Origin: Branchipolynoe longqiensis
Taxonomy: Eukaryota; Annelida; Polychaeta; Phyllodocida; Polynoidae
Direction: 5' to 3'
Assembly (NCBI GenBank): GCA_030323885.1
Contig: JASIRB010000025.1
Span: 124,001-188,000, forward strand
DNA: 64,000 bases
In this document: positions 33,906 through 45,624 of the stretch, in pieces
Layout: each line of letters begins with the position of its first letter
Numbering within the stretch: the stretch's first letter is position 1
Notes under the pieces: model-generated
Databases searched by the model: none
The model's input: the letters and a program-made list of their open reading frames with translations, nothing else
Told to the model about the DNA's origin: nothing
Position numbers and translations under genes: made by a program

Positions 33906-35611
33906 ATTAATGTACCATCCGTTGTTCAATATACGGTGTGATCTGGATTTGTGATCAGGAGCCAGTGCTTGCTAACCTACTAACTAGTTAAGCAGTCCTA
34001 GCTCTATCCGATGTCCCCACCGCTGCTTCCACTGCCAGCCCTGCTTTGCCCTGCCTGCCTTGCTTCCCCTGCCTCTCCTGCCTCCCTCCCCTGCCTGCCT
34101 CCCTCCCCTGCCTGCCTCCCTTCCTTCCCCTCCCCCCTCCTCTCCCTCCCTCCCTTCCTTCCCTCCCCTCCCGTCCCTCCCTTCCTCCCTCCCCTCCCTC
34201 ACCTCCCTGAGCCATGTGCAATATGGGAGTGGCAATCAAGGCCATATTTGGCTAGCTGTCTAGTTCAGAAGCTGTTTAACCTACACCAACAACATTCTAT
34301 TTGTTCTGATACTGGCTCTATACCTCTTACTCGCAGTATTTTGGAGGATGCAAACGATATTTAAAAAGGAGGGATATTTGGTGGCTTTTTTTAATAAAAA
34401 AAGATATCTTGTGTGAACAAACACAACCTGTTCAACTAAGAAGGAGGCTCCAAGAGGAGGGGGTCGCGATTCAACGCTGTTGTGTCCAATTCCTACCTAG
34501 TAGCGGTTTATTGACAACAGGTAACTGCTACTGTTACTCAGTCCACATCATGCCCTAATGCTGAAGTGTATTTCTAGTGGAGACACTTTGCCTTGTTTGT
34601 TTGTTGTTGTTTTACATCCTAGCAACATCTAAGGTCATATCAGGACGGGTACCGACTTGTGATGGTGCGCACTCATGGCAACTTTATAGTGCTGCCCCAC
34701 TGGGCGACCAGGCTGCCAGCACGATGACCTGATATCCCACTCAGTCATCCTTGTGATAGGTCTATTAAAGTACCATCAGTTGTTCAATATATGGTGTGAT
34801 CTGGATTTGTGATGAGAAGCGAGTGCTTGCTAACCTACTAACTAGTTAAGCAGTCCTAGCTCTATCCGACGTCCCCTCCGCTGCTTCCCCTGCCAGCCCT
34901 TCTCTGCCCTGCCCTCCTTACTTCCCCTGCTTTCCCTGCCTCCCCTGTCTCCCTCCCCTGCCTGCCTCCCTTCATTCCCCTAATGCCCCCCCCCTCTCCC
35001 TCCCTCCCTCCCCTCTCTCCTTACCTCCCCTCCCTCAATCCCCTCCCTCCCCTCCCTTCTGCCCTCCCCTTCCTCCCCTCCCTGAGCCATATGCAATATG
35101 TGAATGGCGATCAAGGCCATGTTTGACTAGCTATCTGGTTTAGAAGGTATTTAAAATACACCAACAGAATTCTATTTGCTCTGGCACTACTCTATACCTC
35201 TTATGGGCAGTATTTTGGAGGATGCAAATGATATTTAAAAATGAGGGATATTTGTTGGTTTTTTTTATTAAAAAAAAAGATATCTTGCGCAAACAAACAC
35301 AACCTGTTCAACTGAGAAGCAGGCTCCAGGGGGATGGCGTCGCGATTCAACGCCGTTGTATCCCATAATTCCTACCTATTAGCGGTTTATCGACAACAGG
35401 TAACTGCTACTGTTACTCAGTCCACATAATGCCCTACTGCTGAAGGGTATTTCTAGTGGGGACACTTTGCCTTTTTTTGTAGTTGTTTTACATCCTAGCA
35501 ACATCTAAGGTCATATCAGGACGGGTACTGACTTGTGATGGCGCGCACTCATGGCAACTTTATAGTGCTGCCACACTGGGAGACCAGGCTTCCAGCACCA
35601 TGATCTGATAC

Positions 35612-36108
35612 CCCACCTCCCCCTTCCCCCTTCCACCTTCCCCCTTCCCTCTTTCCCTCTTTCCCTCCCTCCCCTCCCTTCCCCTCCCTTCTCCTCCCCC
35701 CCCCTCCCCTCCCCTCCCATCGGCTCCCCTCCCATCGCCTCCCCTCCACCGTCGCCTCCCCTCCCCTCTCCCCATCCCCTCCCCTTCCCTCCATTCCCCG
35801 TACCCTCCCCTCTCCCCTCTCCCTCCTCTCCTCCTCTCCTCCTCTCCTCTCCACTCCCGTCCCCGTCTGCCCCGTCCCTATCTCTACTCCTCCACACCCT
35901 CCCCTCCTCCTCTCCGCCTCTTCCCCTCCCCTCCTCCGCCCCGCCCCGCCCCTCCCCTTCCCCCTCCCCTCCCATCCTCCTCTCCGCCCTCCCATCCTCC
36001 TCTCCGCCCTCTGCCTCCTCCTGTCTGCCCCCTTCTTCTCGCCGCCGCCTCCCCTTCCCTTTCTCCTCTCCACCCCCGTCCCCGTCCGCCCCTCCCCCTC
36101 CCCCAGCC
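35612..36108. repeat. 500-bp polypyrimidine (C/T) tract
   Basis: Almost pure C and T on the plus strand, built from CCCCTCC, CCTCTCC and CTTTCCCTC variants. The corresponding tracts in units 1 and 2 (34030-34205, 34875-35090) are shorter. Long minus-strand open frames (E/G/R-rich) are composition artefacts. Confidence 0.93.
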
Positions 36109-36112
36109 TGCC

Positions 36113-37209
36113 AGTGTTTGTCATGCGGCTGCTCTCGGGATGTGCTCCTTGTTTGCCAATATTAAAGACTAACACGTTGAAGTAAGGCAGTCTATTGACA
36201 TCTATTACTCTTTTTTTGTTTCTTTCCTATTGACATTCATTGATTAAGTTGGGGAGATTGCAATCACGAACTCTTGGTTTTCCTCATTCACCATTTCCCT
36301 ATCCTGCATAGTCTCCTGAACGCATCACATTTGGAAACCAAAGCACGGATCTAGAGTTGGTTCTACGTGATGCAACTTAGATGGTGCTTCACTTATCAAA
36401 CATTTCTTGCCAAATAGAAGCACACACTAAGTCAATTTAATAGAACCTGTTACTGCTTAACCTTATGTCGTCAGATTATCGCCAAACACGCCAAAATGTA
36501 ATTTGCTCCTTTTCACTTTGAATATTTTCAAACTTAACGATTTCAATTAAAAGTTACTTCACAGTGACGTGAGGTAAACAATTACTCTAATATTTATCTA
36601 TAAAAACATGGCCTAAGCTCTAAGCGATCGGATTGTGCAGCTTTAAGGAGCATCACGTTAAGTGTGATCAAGTTGTTGAACCTGTCTGGTCACACCTGCT
36701 ACATACACTGTACAAGTTGAATTTTGAAGTGGATACAATACACCCGCTGTTTCTAGGGACTAATTAGAAAACAATCTACCAATGTACGCTAAGCTCACAT
36801 GTGTTCTCTCTGACTCTGCCACCCACCATTGTGATTTATTTTAGGCCCAACAAAAAACAACGTACCTGTTTCTCAACAGTAGTTGTCAGAATGTATGGCC
36901 GGCGGGCGCTTTTGAAATTGTTTTTATTTTTATTTATTTCTAGAAATTGAAGTTTGGTGATATTTAAGAAATTAATTGTTTTATCTGATCAGAGTACTTT
37001 GGTATAGTGGTATACCTATATTTGTTTCCACATATTTAACTGAGGTACTGATGTACCTAGGGGCTATTTATTGCAGTTTTCTGTTCCCGTGCAAAGTGGA
37101 AATACCACCTACCCAACAGCATTCTTTGCATGCCGGAATAGCCGTTGGACATTAGTGTGCTGGGGGAATATTTATCTATTTGATCTATTTAAAAAAAATT
37201 GGATTCTGA
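36113..37209. other. Mostly unique AT-rich DNA
   Basis: A short minus-strand SINE-A type 2 fragment lies near 36238-36312 (TTGATTAAGTTGGGGAGATT and CCTATCCTGC). I see nothing else supported. Confidence 0.45.
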
Positions 37210-37212
37210 AAA

Positions 37213-37722
37213 TAGTGTAGTAGTCTTCACTAACCTCTCAGGCAAGTAACCACATACAGAGGTAGGCGTGGGTAGTGTAGTGATATCAGGGAGCCTAGGT
37301 GGTGTAATGGTTAGCACACTGGCCCAGAATGCAAAGAGATGTGGGTTTGAGTCCCGCTCTAGGTGCAATATTTCCCATTTTCATCAGCCCCATGACACTG
37401 GTGCCATGAGCAGGATCATGTACAAGCTACGTGCTGTATGGTTGTTCAACCTACCCTGTGTATGTATGTGTTAGTACATTGCCTGTATGTATGTAATTGT
37501 AAGCATTAAAAACTTACAATTCCAGTGGGACGAGTGCAGTAGTCTACACTGACCTCTCATGCAAGTAACCACATAGACAGGTAGGCGCGGGTAGTGTGGT
37601 GATACCAGGGAGCCTAGGTTGTGTAATGGTTATCACACTGGCCCAGAATGCAAAGTGATGTGCGTTCGAGTCCCGCTCTAGGTGCAATATTTCCTATTTT
37701 CATCCCCCCCCACGACAATTGT
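37213..37722 (+). mobile_element. SINE-B, two head-to-tail units
   Basis: Units from about 37218 and 37543. The first has A-box region GGTGGTGTAATGGTTAGCAC and B box GGGTTTGAGTCCC, then the GTGCTGTATGGTTGTTCAAC body and the AAGCATTAAAAACTTACAAT end. The second stops after the GCAATATTTCC segment. This is the best-preserved pair of the family in the window. Confidence 0.82.
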
Positions 37723-37857
37723 TTGCCGGGACTCAAAATTGTTGCAGTACTTCCTGAAAACAAGTATGTTCCAATGTTGGCCTTACTTCTTTTTTGTTCA
37801 CCAGTCACTGACGGAGTAAAACACATCCAGAAACTATATGCGTGATCCCCTGGTTCC

Positions 37858-38162
37858 ACCGGACACGGTCAAGACTTCAATTCAAAGCCGAGTCAAGCCA
37901 ATGACTTACAACATTGATACTTGTCGCTACCTAGCCTGGTGGTTGGCATAATATAAAATGATAGGAGAAGGACTGGTTAACACAGTATGAGAAAGAATTA
38001 TGTGATTGTGTGGGATATCGGGTCATGGTGCTAGCGGCCAGGTCTCCCAGTGGGGCAGCACTATAAAAGTCGCCATCACTGCGTGCTGTCATATGTCGGT
38101 ACCTATCCTGATATGACCTAAGAATTTGCTAGGACATAAAACATCAACAAACAAACATACAA
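37858..38162 (+). mobile_element. SINE-A copy, diverged head
   Basis: Head degraded (AAAGCCGAGTCAAGCC), body and (AAC/AAAC)n tail clear. Confidence 0.8.
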
Positions 38163-38237
38163 ATACTCTGGTTCCCAGAAAGCGCTGAGTGACTAGATGG
38201 CAGTTACCCGGCACAGTCGCGTGTCTGGGTTTAAAAA

Positions 38238-38738
38238 AATGTTGTTTGTTTGTTATTGGTTTACGTCGTAGCAACATCTGTGGTCATATCAGGACGAGTA
38301 CCGACTTGTGACAGTGCACACCTATGGCAACTCATGTGCTGCCCCACTAGGAGACCAGGCCACCAGCACCATGACCTGATATCCCACTCAGTCACATTAT
38401 CCTGACCCTGAGCCAAGCAGTCTTTACCCTATCCTAATAATGCCGAGCGCCAGGCTAGGAAATGACTATCAATGTTTACGTCATTGGTTTGACTCGACAT
38501 TGGTCAACTCAGTTGACCAGACGACTGGGAGACGAGGCCACCACGCCATGATCAAATAGCCCACCACGCCATGATCAAATAGCCCACTCAGTCTGATTAT
38601 CCTGACACTGAGCTAACCAGTCCTTGCTCTTTCCTAGTAATACCGAGCACCATTCTAGGAAGGGACACTTTATCAATTATGTAAATCATTTGTTTGACTC
38701 GGCTGGGATTCGAACTCGTGAATTTCTGCATGGGTTAC
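38238..38738 (-). mobile_element. Two adjacent SINE-A copies
   Basis: The first (38238-38512) has 3' end and body but a short head. The second (38515-38738) lacks the 3' end and carries a type ii head. A 23-bp segment (CACCACGCCATGATCAAATA and flanks) is duplicated at 38540-38585. Confidence 0.75.
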
Positions 38739-38814
38739 CTCCTGAATACTGTCAATCTGATGAATTGTATTTGAGCTATTTCATTATATCCTTGATTTTC
38801 TAAACGTTACGGTT

Positions 38815-39060
38815 TGGTGTTCTCTGTGGTGGAGTGGTTCGAGTGTCTGACTTTTTTCTGCGCAGACTCCTAATCTGAGGGTCGGTGGTTCGATTCCCCA
38901 TACCCCCACCTCTGCCAATTTGGATTTCCACCGCTGTGGATAACTTACAGCGTCATCAAAGGCCAGTTGCTCTCATACCATGTCTATGTGGTGTGGGAGG
39001 TTAGAATTCCCTTGGGTCGGTAAAAGTGTAGGCTCGGTCTTTCTATCGCCAAACTGTCTA
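38815..39060 (+). repeat. tRNA-like sequence, possible third SINE
   Basis: TGGTGGAGTGGTTCGAGTG and GGTCGGTGGTTCGATTCCCC are spaced like A and B boxes of a class II tRNA. They are followed by a non-tRNA body (TGCCAATTTGGATTTCCACC). Only one copy is in the window, so this is tentative. Confidence 0.4.
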
Positions 39061-39678
39061 ATGGTGAAAACAAGTCTAGTCAGACTTATCCATGACAGGC
39101 AGTATAAATCTTCAAGAAAAGAAAACCATGATTCGGAGCCTTGATAATATGTAACTTGCTGATTGTCTGCTGATCGTATACATGTTCAGTTATATCAATC
39201 CTTACTTACGATGGCACCGCTTTGTGATGTTGTCAACTTGGACTGATATCCCACTTGGACAGCTAAGTGGCCATGACCCTATGTTAATAACGACTGGGAC
39301 CTGGGCAAGATAATGTGAGGATTGCATCCTACTCCGCTTGAGGAATAAAGGGCGAAACACTGAAATAGCTTTGAACCCTAGGGTGCTCCTTGGTTTGTTA
39401 CGCCATGGTCAGAATAGGAATGACATGTCACGGCCGAGCCGGGTAGCACATAACCTCTCTTTATGGGTGGTCGCTAGCAATAGCTGGAACAGTCCATCCT
39501 AAAGACTGTTCCTGCTAGCGTGTTGCCACCATTTGATACTTCTGAGCTACCTATGGTTAGCGTAGTTGCTACCACCACATTGTGGTAGGAGTGATTATTA
39601 CAAACTACTAAAATAGCAACAAATTGAAATGTTTAAGTTTGACTCAACCTGGGTTCAAGCTCACAAACTTCCACAAGG
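39061..39678. other. Unique DNA
   Basis: I see no gene or repeat. Confidence 0.35.
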
Positions 39679-39679
39679 G

Positions 39680-40022
39680 ACCAGATGGAATGACTGAATG
39701 AGGAGAGCGTCCATCACCTGTTTTGGTAGATGGTGAGATTCGAACCCACTAGTTCAAACACTGGTCAAGTCAAAACAATGGCTTAAAAATGAATACTTCT
39801 CATTTCCTAGACAGGTGCTCTGCATAATTAGGATAGGGCGAGGACTGGTTGGCTCAGTGGCAGGATAATGTGACTGAGTGAGATCATTGTGATGGCAGCA
39901 TGGTCTCCCAGTGGGGCAACACTATAAAGTTGCCGTGAGTGCACACTGTCACAAGTTGGTACCCTTCATGATTTGACCTTATATGTTGCCACGCCGTAAG
40001 ACTCCCAACAACCAACCAACGA
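39680..40022 (+). mobile_element. SINE-A, near full length
   Basis: Type i head (ACCAGATGGAATGACTGAAT), full body, CAACCAACCAAC tail. Confidence 0.83.
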
Positions 40023-40249
40023 ACTTCCACAAGGGGAAGAGAATTAAACCAAATTAAACCCTTATTTCTGACACCATTGGAGATGTGAGACTGGACTGTG
40101 GGAGTTCGGCTGGGCGCAGGTTTGTTGCGAGGTCTTAGAGCCGAGCAGGTCTTTGTTGAGACCGACAATCTAAGCAGGACTCGCTATTGATCGGAGATAG
40201 GTCTACTCACTGACACAGTGGTTATCAGCACAATGGTCCGTTCACCGTG

Positions 40250-40955
40250 CCATCTTATTGATTGAGGTTTTGGGTTCTAACAACATGTTAAGGTCATATT
40301 AGGATGGTTACCGTTGCTGTGCACGCTGATGGCAACTTTATTGTGCTACCCCACTGGTAGATAAAAGATTCACCCGGTACTTGTAGTACACGGGTGAACG
40401 TCAACGTAGTCAAATACGGGCGAAAATAGCTTTAGTATGGAACCTGAACTAGAAACTGTGGCTCCAGTATCAAATGGTTACTTATATCGGCACAGATTTG
40501 GTGAAATGGGAGAGAATGCAAAAAGACAAGATGGCGGCCGCAGAACGCCGTCGATTTCACTTTAAAATCTTATTAAACTAGATATTATATTATATTTTTC
40601 AACTCAAAAGTAGCGGGCTAATAATAAAACAGATGTAAAGAATAATTGTTGCTTCTTAGTTTGTGAAATTAGGCTCTCAATTCTTTGACCCGTTTTTTCG
40701 CCAGCTTTTACATAGGGTTGGTATGCACCCCTTCTGTGGCTACTGCAGCAGTATGGGGTGAATCTTGTATCTACCCCACTGGCAGACCGTCACCCAACAC
40801 CCCACTTCGTCACATTATCCTAATACTAGTACTAGTGAGAAAAGGGTCCTTGTCTGGTCCTATTATTAATGCTCAGCAAGGCCGCCATCTCAGCCAGGTC
40901 AGGACAAGTATACATTTTGCAAGTCATTATTTTGGCTCGGTCAGGGTACTGATCC
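40250..40955 (-). mobile_element. SINE-A split by MITE M copy 2
   Basis: 3' half at 40250-40357 and 5' half at 40783-40955, interrupted at the body sequence CCCCACTGG. That sequence is duplicated as the MITE's target site. Removing the MITE and one repeat restores a continuous SINE. Confidence 0.87.
40358..40773 (+). mobile_element. MITE family M, copy 2 (416 bp, 9-bp TSD)
   Basis: TAGATAAAAGATTCACCC left end and its complement (one change: GAATCTTGTATCTA) at the right. TSD CCCCACTGG lies at 40349-40357 and 40774-40782. The core contains CAAGATGGCGGCC. Opposite orientation to copy 1, same as copy 3. Confidence 0.92.
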
Positions 40956-40974
40956 ATGACACTGCACACTGATC

Positions 40975-41095
40975 TAGGTTGGTTTATTTACAAGCAATCT
41001 ATGTTTGTTTATTTACAAGCAAAGCGCACCAATTGAGGTTGGTTTATTTACAAGCCAAGGACACCCAAGGCAGGTCGGTATATTCACAAAGAAAT
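40975..41095. repeat. 50-bp tandem repeat
   Basis: About three to four imperfect units around TTGGTTTATTTACAAGC. Confidence 0.7.
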
Positions 41096-41450
41096 GACAC
41101 CATTTTGTCACCAATTTTCGTTTATGCATATCACTGGTTGCTTTACCGGCGAAAACCATCGGCTACACCTTGAGGAATATACCCCATATATCACCACCCA
41201 CCCCCACCTCCCCATCGACATAATTGTACTCCAAACTCTCAACCCCTGTCATCATCGCTCAGCTGGCAGGTCAGGTTTCATCCGACCGCCATCCTAAATC
41301 ACACAATCTCCAACGGGGTTCAGGGCGATCAGTCACAGTTTACAGGCAACCAGAGTGGGGTCATCCATCACTCACACCCTGAGGAGGGTGTTCAAGGTGG
41401 GCCTCTTGTGGCCGCAACACTGGCAGAATATTAGTAAAAGGAAAGTGAAG
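41096..41450. other. Unique DNA
   Basis: I see no gene or repeat. Confidence 0.35.
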
Positions 41451-41451
41451 G

Positions 41452-42012
41452 TTGTTTTATTTAATGACACCTCTAGAGCACATTGATTTTCATATCATCG
41501 GAGACCAGACCGGATGGCCGAATGAGTTCGAGCATCAGTCTCCTGTGTTGGTAGATCGGGGGTTCGAACCCTGGTCGAGTCAAACCAATGACTTAAAAAT
41601 TGATATGTGTTGCTTCCTAGCCTGGTGCTCGGCATTATTAGGATAGGGCAAGGACTGGTTGGCTCAGTGTCAGGATAATGTGACTGAGTGGGATATCAGG
41701 TCATGGTGCTGGTGGCCTGGTCTTCCAATGGGGCAGCACTATATGAGTGCGCACTGTCACTTAGTCGGTACCCGTCCTGATATGACCTTAGATGTTGCTA
41801 GGACGTAAAACAACAACAAACAAACAATCATATCATCGGCTATTGGACGCCAAACAAATGGTCTTTCTGACATATTTGATTAGAGGAAACCTGCTGTTGC
41901 CACATAGGCTACTCCTTCCGATAAGCAGCAAGGGGTCTTTTATATGCACTTTCCCACAGACAGGGCAGCACAGAGCACAGCCTTTGATGAACCAGTTGTG
42001 GAACAATATTAG
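41452..42012 (+). repeat. Repeat G (molluscan-type), split by SINE-A
   Basis: Left part TTTTATTTAATGACACCTCT then AGAGCACATTGATTTTC; right part CGGCTATTGGACGCCAAAC, then GGGGTCTTTTATATGCACTT and CCTTTGATGAACCAG. I recall this sequence type as very abundant in gastropod and bivalve genomes (memory, unverified). The SINE sits between the halves. Confidence 0.7.
41502..41827 (+). mobile_element. SINE-A, full length with 12-bp TSD
   Basis: Inserted in repeat G. Direct repeats TCATATCATCGG at 41490-41501 and 41828-41839. Head, B box GGGTTCGAACCC, body and tail are all present. One of the cleanest copies in the window. Confidence 0.93.
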
Positions 42013-42432
42013 TGACCCCCCCCCCTCCCCCCACCCCCACCATTCCCTTCATCCTACCTGAGAAGAGCTCTTCACTGTATATACCCTGCCTAGTGGGGAC
42101 TCATTTTGTCCATGTCATAATGTTGGATCTGAAGTTAACTGCCATCGAAGGGCAGCGATATAGGCAATATTAGCACGTTTATTTCTGGAATATACGATTT
42201 CCACGGAGCATGCCCACTCAGATGAAAAACTTGGGTTGCTGAACAACTTGGGAAGGGAGAACTAAGTTTGTATAGAGGCGTTATTCAATGCAAGGATTAT
42301 TGAACCTCCCATACATGAATGACAAAAAAAAAAAGACACAATACAAGTGATTGTCAGTATCTGACATTATCCTGGCTTCTTGATCGAAAATATAAACACT
42401 TAGGGGAACAGGTAGTAGGCCTACGTTAACTC
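42013..42432. other. Unique DNA
   Basis: C-rich run at 42017-42040; otherwise I see nothing supported. Confidence 0.35.
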
Positions 42433-42714
42433 TAGGCATTTTTCCTGTAGCTATAACTAAGTGTATACTAATACATTGTTCAAACGCCACAGCACTATAC
42501 CTTAGTATAAATGTATATTAAAACGTTGTTTTTTGCTGCAGCACCATCAGCGTATACTAATATGTGGTGCAGATGCTGCAGCACTATCAGTGTATACCAA
42601 TATGTATGAAAACCGACTTCCAGGAATTTTCAGCGAATCCCTGACAATGCCAAGCCTATGGGAGAATATCTGCATTTCCGATTTTCTTCCGGGAGACCAC
42701 GTTCATCCCTGCTA
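42433..42714. mobile_element. hAT-like MITE, 5'-damaged copy
   Basis: Matches the element at 62994-63351. Shared TTTTTCCTGTAGCTATAA start, internal 55-60 bp repeats with CAGCACTATCAGYGTATACC, and the TTCAGCGAATCCCTGACAAT block. The right end reads CGTTCATCCCTG, the complement of CAGGGATGAACG. The left TIR is missing. Confidence 0.7.
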
Positions 42715-43121
42715 GACCTTAAGGACAGAGAATGTCAACTTTGTTTGCATGCACTGCCTGCTGGATCCAACATGAATACAATAGGAGAGATTGACCATCA
42801 AAGTAACTCTTATTCTAGATCTAAATCAAGGCTTTCCTAGATTTAAATGCAGATGTCCAATGCGTTTGAGGATTTACACCGATGCACTGAATGGAAGACA
42901 CTACCATTCTAAAAGGTGCTATTATATTTGGTATTTCCACTCTTGTTTGTCTGTAGTATTGTGCTGCCTTCTGAGGTTTCAGGGATTATCCAGTAAATTA
43001 GTTCTGAAGTTCCACCCAGATCACTAGTTCTTGGCACTCCCGCCAGAGGGCGGGTTGGTGACGGAAATGATCTATTCCATTCATTTATCAAAATCGGTCA
43101 GTCTGCACATCTGAGGGATAG
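42715..43121. other. Unique DNA
   Basis: A fragment at 43030-43080 resembles the 120-bp repeat at 23438-23715. I see no gene. Confidence 0.35.
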
Positions 43122-43515
43122 ATGATTGGTTGGTTGGTTGTTGGGGTTTGCATCATGGCAACATCTAAGGTCATATCAGGACGGAAATCGAGTTGTGACA
43201 GTGCGCACTCATGGTGACTTTATAGTACTGCCCCACTGGGAAATCAGGCCACCAGCACCTTTATCACTCGATCACATTATCCTGACACTAAGCCAACCAG
43301 TCCTTTCCCTATCCTAAAAAAGCTGACCGCCTGGCTAGGAAGCGACAAGTATCAATTCTGAAGACATTGGTTTGACTCGACTCGACTCGACATTGGTTTG
43401 ACTCGACATTGGTTTGACTCGACATTGGTTTGACTCGACATTGGTTTGACTTGACTCGATTTACCAATGCGGGAGACGGGCGCTCAACTCATTCGGCCAT
43501 CCCGTCTGGTTGAAT
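43122..43515 (-). mobile_element. SINE-A with internal 16-bp expansion
   Basis: Standard minus-strand copy, except that CATTGGTTTGACTCGA, the junction of body and head, is repeated about five times at 43365-43455. This lengthens the element by roughly 75 bp. Confidence 0.83.
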
Positions 43516-44743
43516 GGTTTGTGTAGTGTATGTAATCCTCAGGTGCGACTGACACTTGTTGACACCCATTGGAGGAGAGGTGGGCCGCAGGTGGCGCCAC
43601 CTGTCAAGTGTGGAGTTTTATGGAGTATGGCAATCGGTAATATCAATAATATCAGGAATATCAATTAATATCAATAATTAGGACAATTCCCTACCATATT
43701 TTTAGACTTGCATAATGTGTTATACATCACATATGCATATTTATGTAGATCGCCAGATCTAAGACGATACAGTTCTGGGAGCGCGTCCTCCAGGTCCCAG
43801 GTTCTGCAGTACAGTGAGTGTATGTAAGGGGGGGGGGAGCAGTGCGTGCGCAGACGTGGTGCCCCCCAATGGATATGAGTGAGAGCAGGATGGTAGTTTG
43901 TAGGTTAAGAAGGCCCAACCAGTAGATGACTCGGGGGGGGGTGCAGTAGATAGGCTAGGGAGAGGATGGAAGCTTCCGGCCTTATTATACTCGTATAATG
44001 GCTTATACAGCATATAATATGGTTGATTTTCGCGACTGGTGTGCATTTTTTTTTTAAAGTCACTTACCAGTATCATGTTTTTAATTTATTCATCAGAAAA
44101 TATATAACATCAGGCTATCCAAAACAAACAATTTCTACTTAAGTCCCAGGAGTTAAGCCTGTAGAGAGGCTTAAAAATAAAATCTTATTACGACCAACTT
44201 ACGAAAAGCATCAGGAATATCATACAATGGCCTCATTTCAGTTATATTCATTATTTTCCTACAGATGTTAGTGTTCCTACATGCATATTAATAATGTCAC
44301 TACTCACCTATGCTCTTGACATAGGCATTTACATTGAATTCCTCTATCTTATTCACTTTTGAAAAAATATAGATAATTTTCTAGTCTAGTGCTTCAAATG
44401 TGATCTTATGTCAACTGTTATTGCATTTTCCCAACTGCATATATATTACATAACAGAAATAGGCTTAAAGTACAAGAACTTGGCTTGTCAGTGGTATATA
44501 ACAAGTGCCTATGATGATTATAGTAATATCACAGGGGTTCAATAGAAAATGCGTTTCGTAAGTTGATGGTATTTTGTAATATGACGAAATTGGGTGTAAG
44601 CATAAACATGGCTACAAAACTGAGGAAATGGTATATTATGATATTATTCTTTTTCAAAATGATTTAGTTTTTACAAATTACAATGCATTAAGAAACTAGT
44701 TGTCATCAATGTTGCCATGCCATCCTATGATTTTTTTGTTAGT
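43516..44743. other. Mostly unique AT-rich DNA
   Basis: Contains G runs (43828-43838, 43933-43941). I see no gene or known repeat in over 1.2 kb. Confidence 0.4.
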
Positions 44744-44754
44744 CTTGTCCGTCA

Positions 44755-45624
44755 ATCAATCAATAGTTCCATCCTCTAGTCGAGGGTTGGATGCAATGGT
44801 TCTCCACTTGTCCCGATGTTGTGCTGTTCTGATAGACTGTGAATAATTCAAGCCTGTCCACTGTGAAATATTTGTAAACCATGATGTTCTTGGTCTCCCT
44901 CTCCCTCTACTGCCATTCACCTTCCCTTCCAACAATGTACGGTATATTGAACTCTGACGAATGATGTGGCCAAAATAAATAAGTTTCTTTGTCTGTATAG
45001 TGGCAAACAAGCCCTTCTTATTTTTAATTTTTCTGAGAACTTCTTTGTTGGTGATCTTCTTTGTCCATGATATTTTCATCATCCTTCGATAAGTCCACAT
45101 CTCAAATGCTGCTAAACGTTTGTACATTTTCTTAGAGATTGTCCATGTCTCTGCCCCATACATTAGAGTAGACCACACATAACACTGAAGAATACGCTTC
45201 CTTGTTTGTATTAATATCTTACTTGATGTTAACACTCTATACATTTTGGAGAATGTTGTTCGGGCTATTGTTATCCTTTTAATTTCTTCCTCACATCATT
45301 TGTAATCTTTTGTCCGAGATATATGAATTCGGATACTTGTTCTATGTTTGTGCCATCTATGGTTATATTGACATTTGGTTTATCTGTCGTTTTACTTATA
45401 ACCATTGTTTTGGTCTTCCTGGCATTCATCTTCATGTTGAATAGTATTCCAGCTTTATTGATTCTATTCACTATATCTTGTAGGTTTTTGTCACTGTCTG
45501 CTAGTATTACACTGTCATCGGCATATCTAAGATTGTTGACGTTCATGCCACCTATTGTCTCTCCCTTGCAATCTTCAATGTGTCTGAAAATCATCTCTGT
45601 GTACAGGTTAAATAGACATGGTGA
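44755..45624 (-). mobile_element. LINE (non-LTR retrotransposon), 5' truncated, 11-bp TSD
   Basis: Minus-strand element with a 3' tail of (TTGA)n. Direct repeats CTTGTCCGTCA at 44744-44754 and 45625-45635 flank it. It starts inside the RT domain, so it arose by incomplete target-primed reverse transcription. The clade is not resolved; the C-terminal region resembles the ISWTxxITNxEVLRK type of invertebrate LINE proteins. Confidence 0.9.
44756..45623 (-). pseudogene. LINE reverse transcriptase, C-terminal part, frameshifted
   Basis: The upstream frame (about 45623 to 45271) begins at SPCLFNLYTEMIF, has the RT active-site motif YADD (in NNLRYADDSVILAD) and KMNARKTKTMV. A small deletion near 45295 after QKITND shifts the frame. 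The protein continues as CEEEIKR and then the 162-codon frame 45244-44756 with CYVWSTLMYGAETWT, MWTYRRMMKISW, GHIIRQ and GRGRPRTSW. It lacks an endonuclease and the N-terminal RT. It cannot encode an active enzyme. Confidence 0.88.

Larger units (their letters stand above)
33345..36112. repeat. Segmental triplication, unit about 870 bp
   Basis: Three head-to-tail units start near 33347, 34212 and 35097 at GAGCCATRTGYAATATG. Each contains a unique-looking 370-bp segment, a truncated minus-strand SINE-A, a block ending TTAAGCAGTCCTAGCTCTATC (units 1 and 2), and a C/T-rich tract. The SINE has the same truncation point in units 1 and 2, so duplication followed SINE insertion. Unit 3 ends in a much longer polypyrimidine tract. 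Confidence 0.88.

Noticed and set aside
35511..36175. 208-codon minus-strand frame rich in Glu, Gly and Arg
   Set aside because: It is the translation of a polypyrimidine tract; length reflects absence of A/T-containing stop codons, not coding.
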